Shown: one piece after another, positions 62,601 to 64,000 of the stretch | How the letters are laid out: each line of letters opens with the position of its first letter | Numbering within the stretch: the first letter of the stretch is position 1 | Assembly: GCA_003254905.1 (NCBI GenBank) | Contig: QANU01076963.1 | Coordinates: 378,258-442,257 of the forward strand | Origin: Nissolia schottii | Lineage: Eukaryota; Streptophyta; Magnoliopsida; Fabales; Fabaceae | Direction of reading: 5' to 3' | Length of the DNA stretch: 64,000 nucleotides | Notes under the pieces: model-generated | Databases searched by the model: none | The model's input: the letters and a program-made list of their open reading frames with translations, nothing else | Told to the model about the DNA's origin: nothing | Translations under genes and position numbers: made by a program

Positions 62601-64000
62601 TACTTCTGATTTGTGCATTGCCAACCAATTATTACTTGTTGTCAAGTCACTAATTCGCATTGTAATCGCCCTTTGCTGATGCTGGTCAATGCTTAAATGT
62701 TAAAATTGTTTAACACTAAAAATTTCGTACTTGCTAACCAATTTTGACAGATCTGAAAAGGAGACGCGCCTAAAAGCGGGAAAACGAAAAAAAAAAAAAA
62801 AGTACGCTTCTTTTTGTGATTTGCATGGGTTGGCCACGGAATTATAGCATAAAAGACAAAACTTAGGTTTTAAAAAGAAAAAACCCGAAAAATAGTTGTA
62901 ATTTGGCTGATTTTCAAGATGGTATATTTCTCCATTATTTTCGGTGAAGAACCTGTTATGATAATGTATTATTTGAGATAAACTTTGATACACTTCCGGC
63001 AAAAAAAATATTATATCATTGTCATCCAATTTTACTAATGTATTAATGAAAAAAGGAGTTATAGTATTATCCAATTTTATGTTGTTATATTTAGATTTAT
63101 AAGATAGTGGTAGTGAGAGTCAATTGCATTTGTTATTGAAATAATATATAATTGAAGAATAATTAAACAAAACTATTTTAAACTTATATATTACATCAAA
63201 ATCAAATCTTGGTTATTCTTTTATTTTGAAGAGAAACAAAGTCTTGACATGTGATGGCTGATAGGGATGCCCCTGTCTACAATGTCCGTGTAATATAGCT
63301 CTCACATCAGTATTTTGTTTTCCATTTATTTATTTATTTTTCAGATGAATACCACCGCCATTATTTTTTTATTAAAAAATTAAGAAAAAGAAATATTTTC
63401 TTTATAAAGAAGTCTCTCAACATTCACCATTAAAAAGATTCATAAAATTTAATATATAAGATATAAATATATTCTATATTTTGAGTTAACACAATTTGTA
63501 ACTCTAAATTTTGTTAAAAATTTATTAATATCTAAACATATTTTATATTAAAAAATAATATAAAATGTGTCATAATTTAAAGAATTTATTACGTTCTTAT
63601 TTTACATAAAATCTAAATATTTTTTTTGTAAAACCCTAAAAAATCGCATAATGAGAATCAAAACAAACACAAGCATTAAAGATTCATCGTATACTATTTT
63701 AAGAAATAATAAGTCTAAATAACAATAATAAAGATTAACAAATTTGATTTATTTATTGGATAAAAGAAATCATAAACAATAAAAAAAAATCATGGGACTG
63801 ACATAAAAAAAAAGAGAGACAAACCCCCTAAAAAACTACTCACACAAACAGAAATTAAGAAAAGAAGAATTCACTTTCACGACCGCAATCTTATGATTAA
63901 AATATAGAATAATTAACTATTTTTATATAATATCTTAAAATAAAATACTGTAAAAAAAACAACAACAAATAATCCAAAAGAATTATTATGATCAAATATT
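57356..64000. other. AT-rich spacer, no supported gene
   Basis: No domain-bearing frame is found. (AT)n tracts lie at about 59575-59607, preceded by a (GT)n run. Short frames at 58734-59036 (minus), 60246-60651 (minus) and 62700-63074 (minus) lack family features. A single N lies at 59713. TATA-like runs are common by composition and are not informative. The region may contain upstream regulatory DNA of a gene beyond the window. Confidence 0.45.
58734..59036 (-). CDS. Hypothetical open frame, uncertain
   Basis: A 100-residue frame from MTLNQFFHAQNINSRGTL to GLELVPF with no recognised domain. Its residue mix is not strongly biased as in a simple repeat, so a decayed exon is possible. I see no partner exon nearby. 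Confidence 0.2.
   Translation of the reverse strand: MTLNQFFHAQNINSRGTLNHLNQLCVENTLNLSQEAEKGIDFRQIYTDSYHNDFRCLSLKYLLKGLHRIRFQSTKYKFRDVWQNKHVNLVRQIGLELVPF

Overview
This is a plant nuclear genome window. It has spliced genes with GT-AG introns, AT-rich spacers, microsatellites and many transposons. The gene products resemble legume proteins: the zinc-finger protein is very like the soybean SCOF-1/ZAT10 group, so Glycine or a close relative is my best guess (inference, not tested). There is one 611-base N gap (35882-36492) and two single N bases (25861, 59713).

Layout. 1-16 kb: an intronless C2H2 zinc-finger repressor (2959-3747, +), a two-exon class II LOB-domain gene (8446-9074, +), and a three-exon gene for a small membrane-anchored or secreted protein with a conserved-looking proline-rich tail (14510-15557, -). 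AT-rich spacers between them hold MITE remnants, a tandem duplication, a tRNA-like SINE head and a short hAT element. 16.7-28.5 kb: the conserved core, with a 20-exon PASTICCINO1-type FKBP immunophilin (16763-24883, -) head to head with a four-exon 14-3-3 gene (25915-28495, +) across about 1 kb. 29.8-33.2 kb: a Mutator-like element with a perfect 9-bp target duplication and decayed cargo. 33.8-34.3 kb: a long inverted repeat able to form a hairpin. 34.8-37.9 kb: a six-exon chloroplast-type CutA gene (-), whose fourth intron carries a second Mutator-like element with a perfect 9-bp target duplication and the N gap. 38.6-47.9 kb: a decayed CACTA (En/Spm) element with two pseudogenes, many copies of a TTACCGTCGG subterminal motif and telomere-like arrays. 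52.7-57.4 kb: a Ty1/copia retrotransposon with both LTRs, a 5-bp target duplication and an internally inverted integrase segment. I see no convincing gene in 57.4-64 kb.

The host genes are ordinary single plant genes, not an operon: a stress-type transcriptional repressor, an LBD regulator, a co-chaperone-like immunophilin, a phosphopeptide-binding adaptor and a plastid CutA protein. I found no clearly new multi-gene system. The most interesting points are the rearranged copia element with TA...TA LTR ends, the CaaX-like C-terminus and GC-AG intron of the PAS1 gene, the small peptide-like protein, and the CutA intron insertion.
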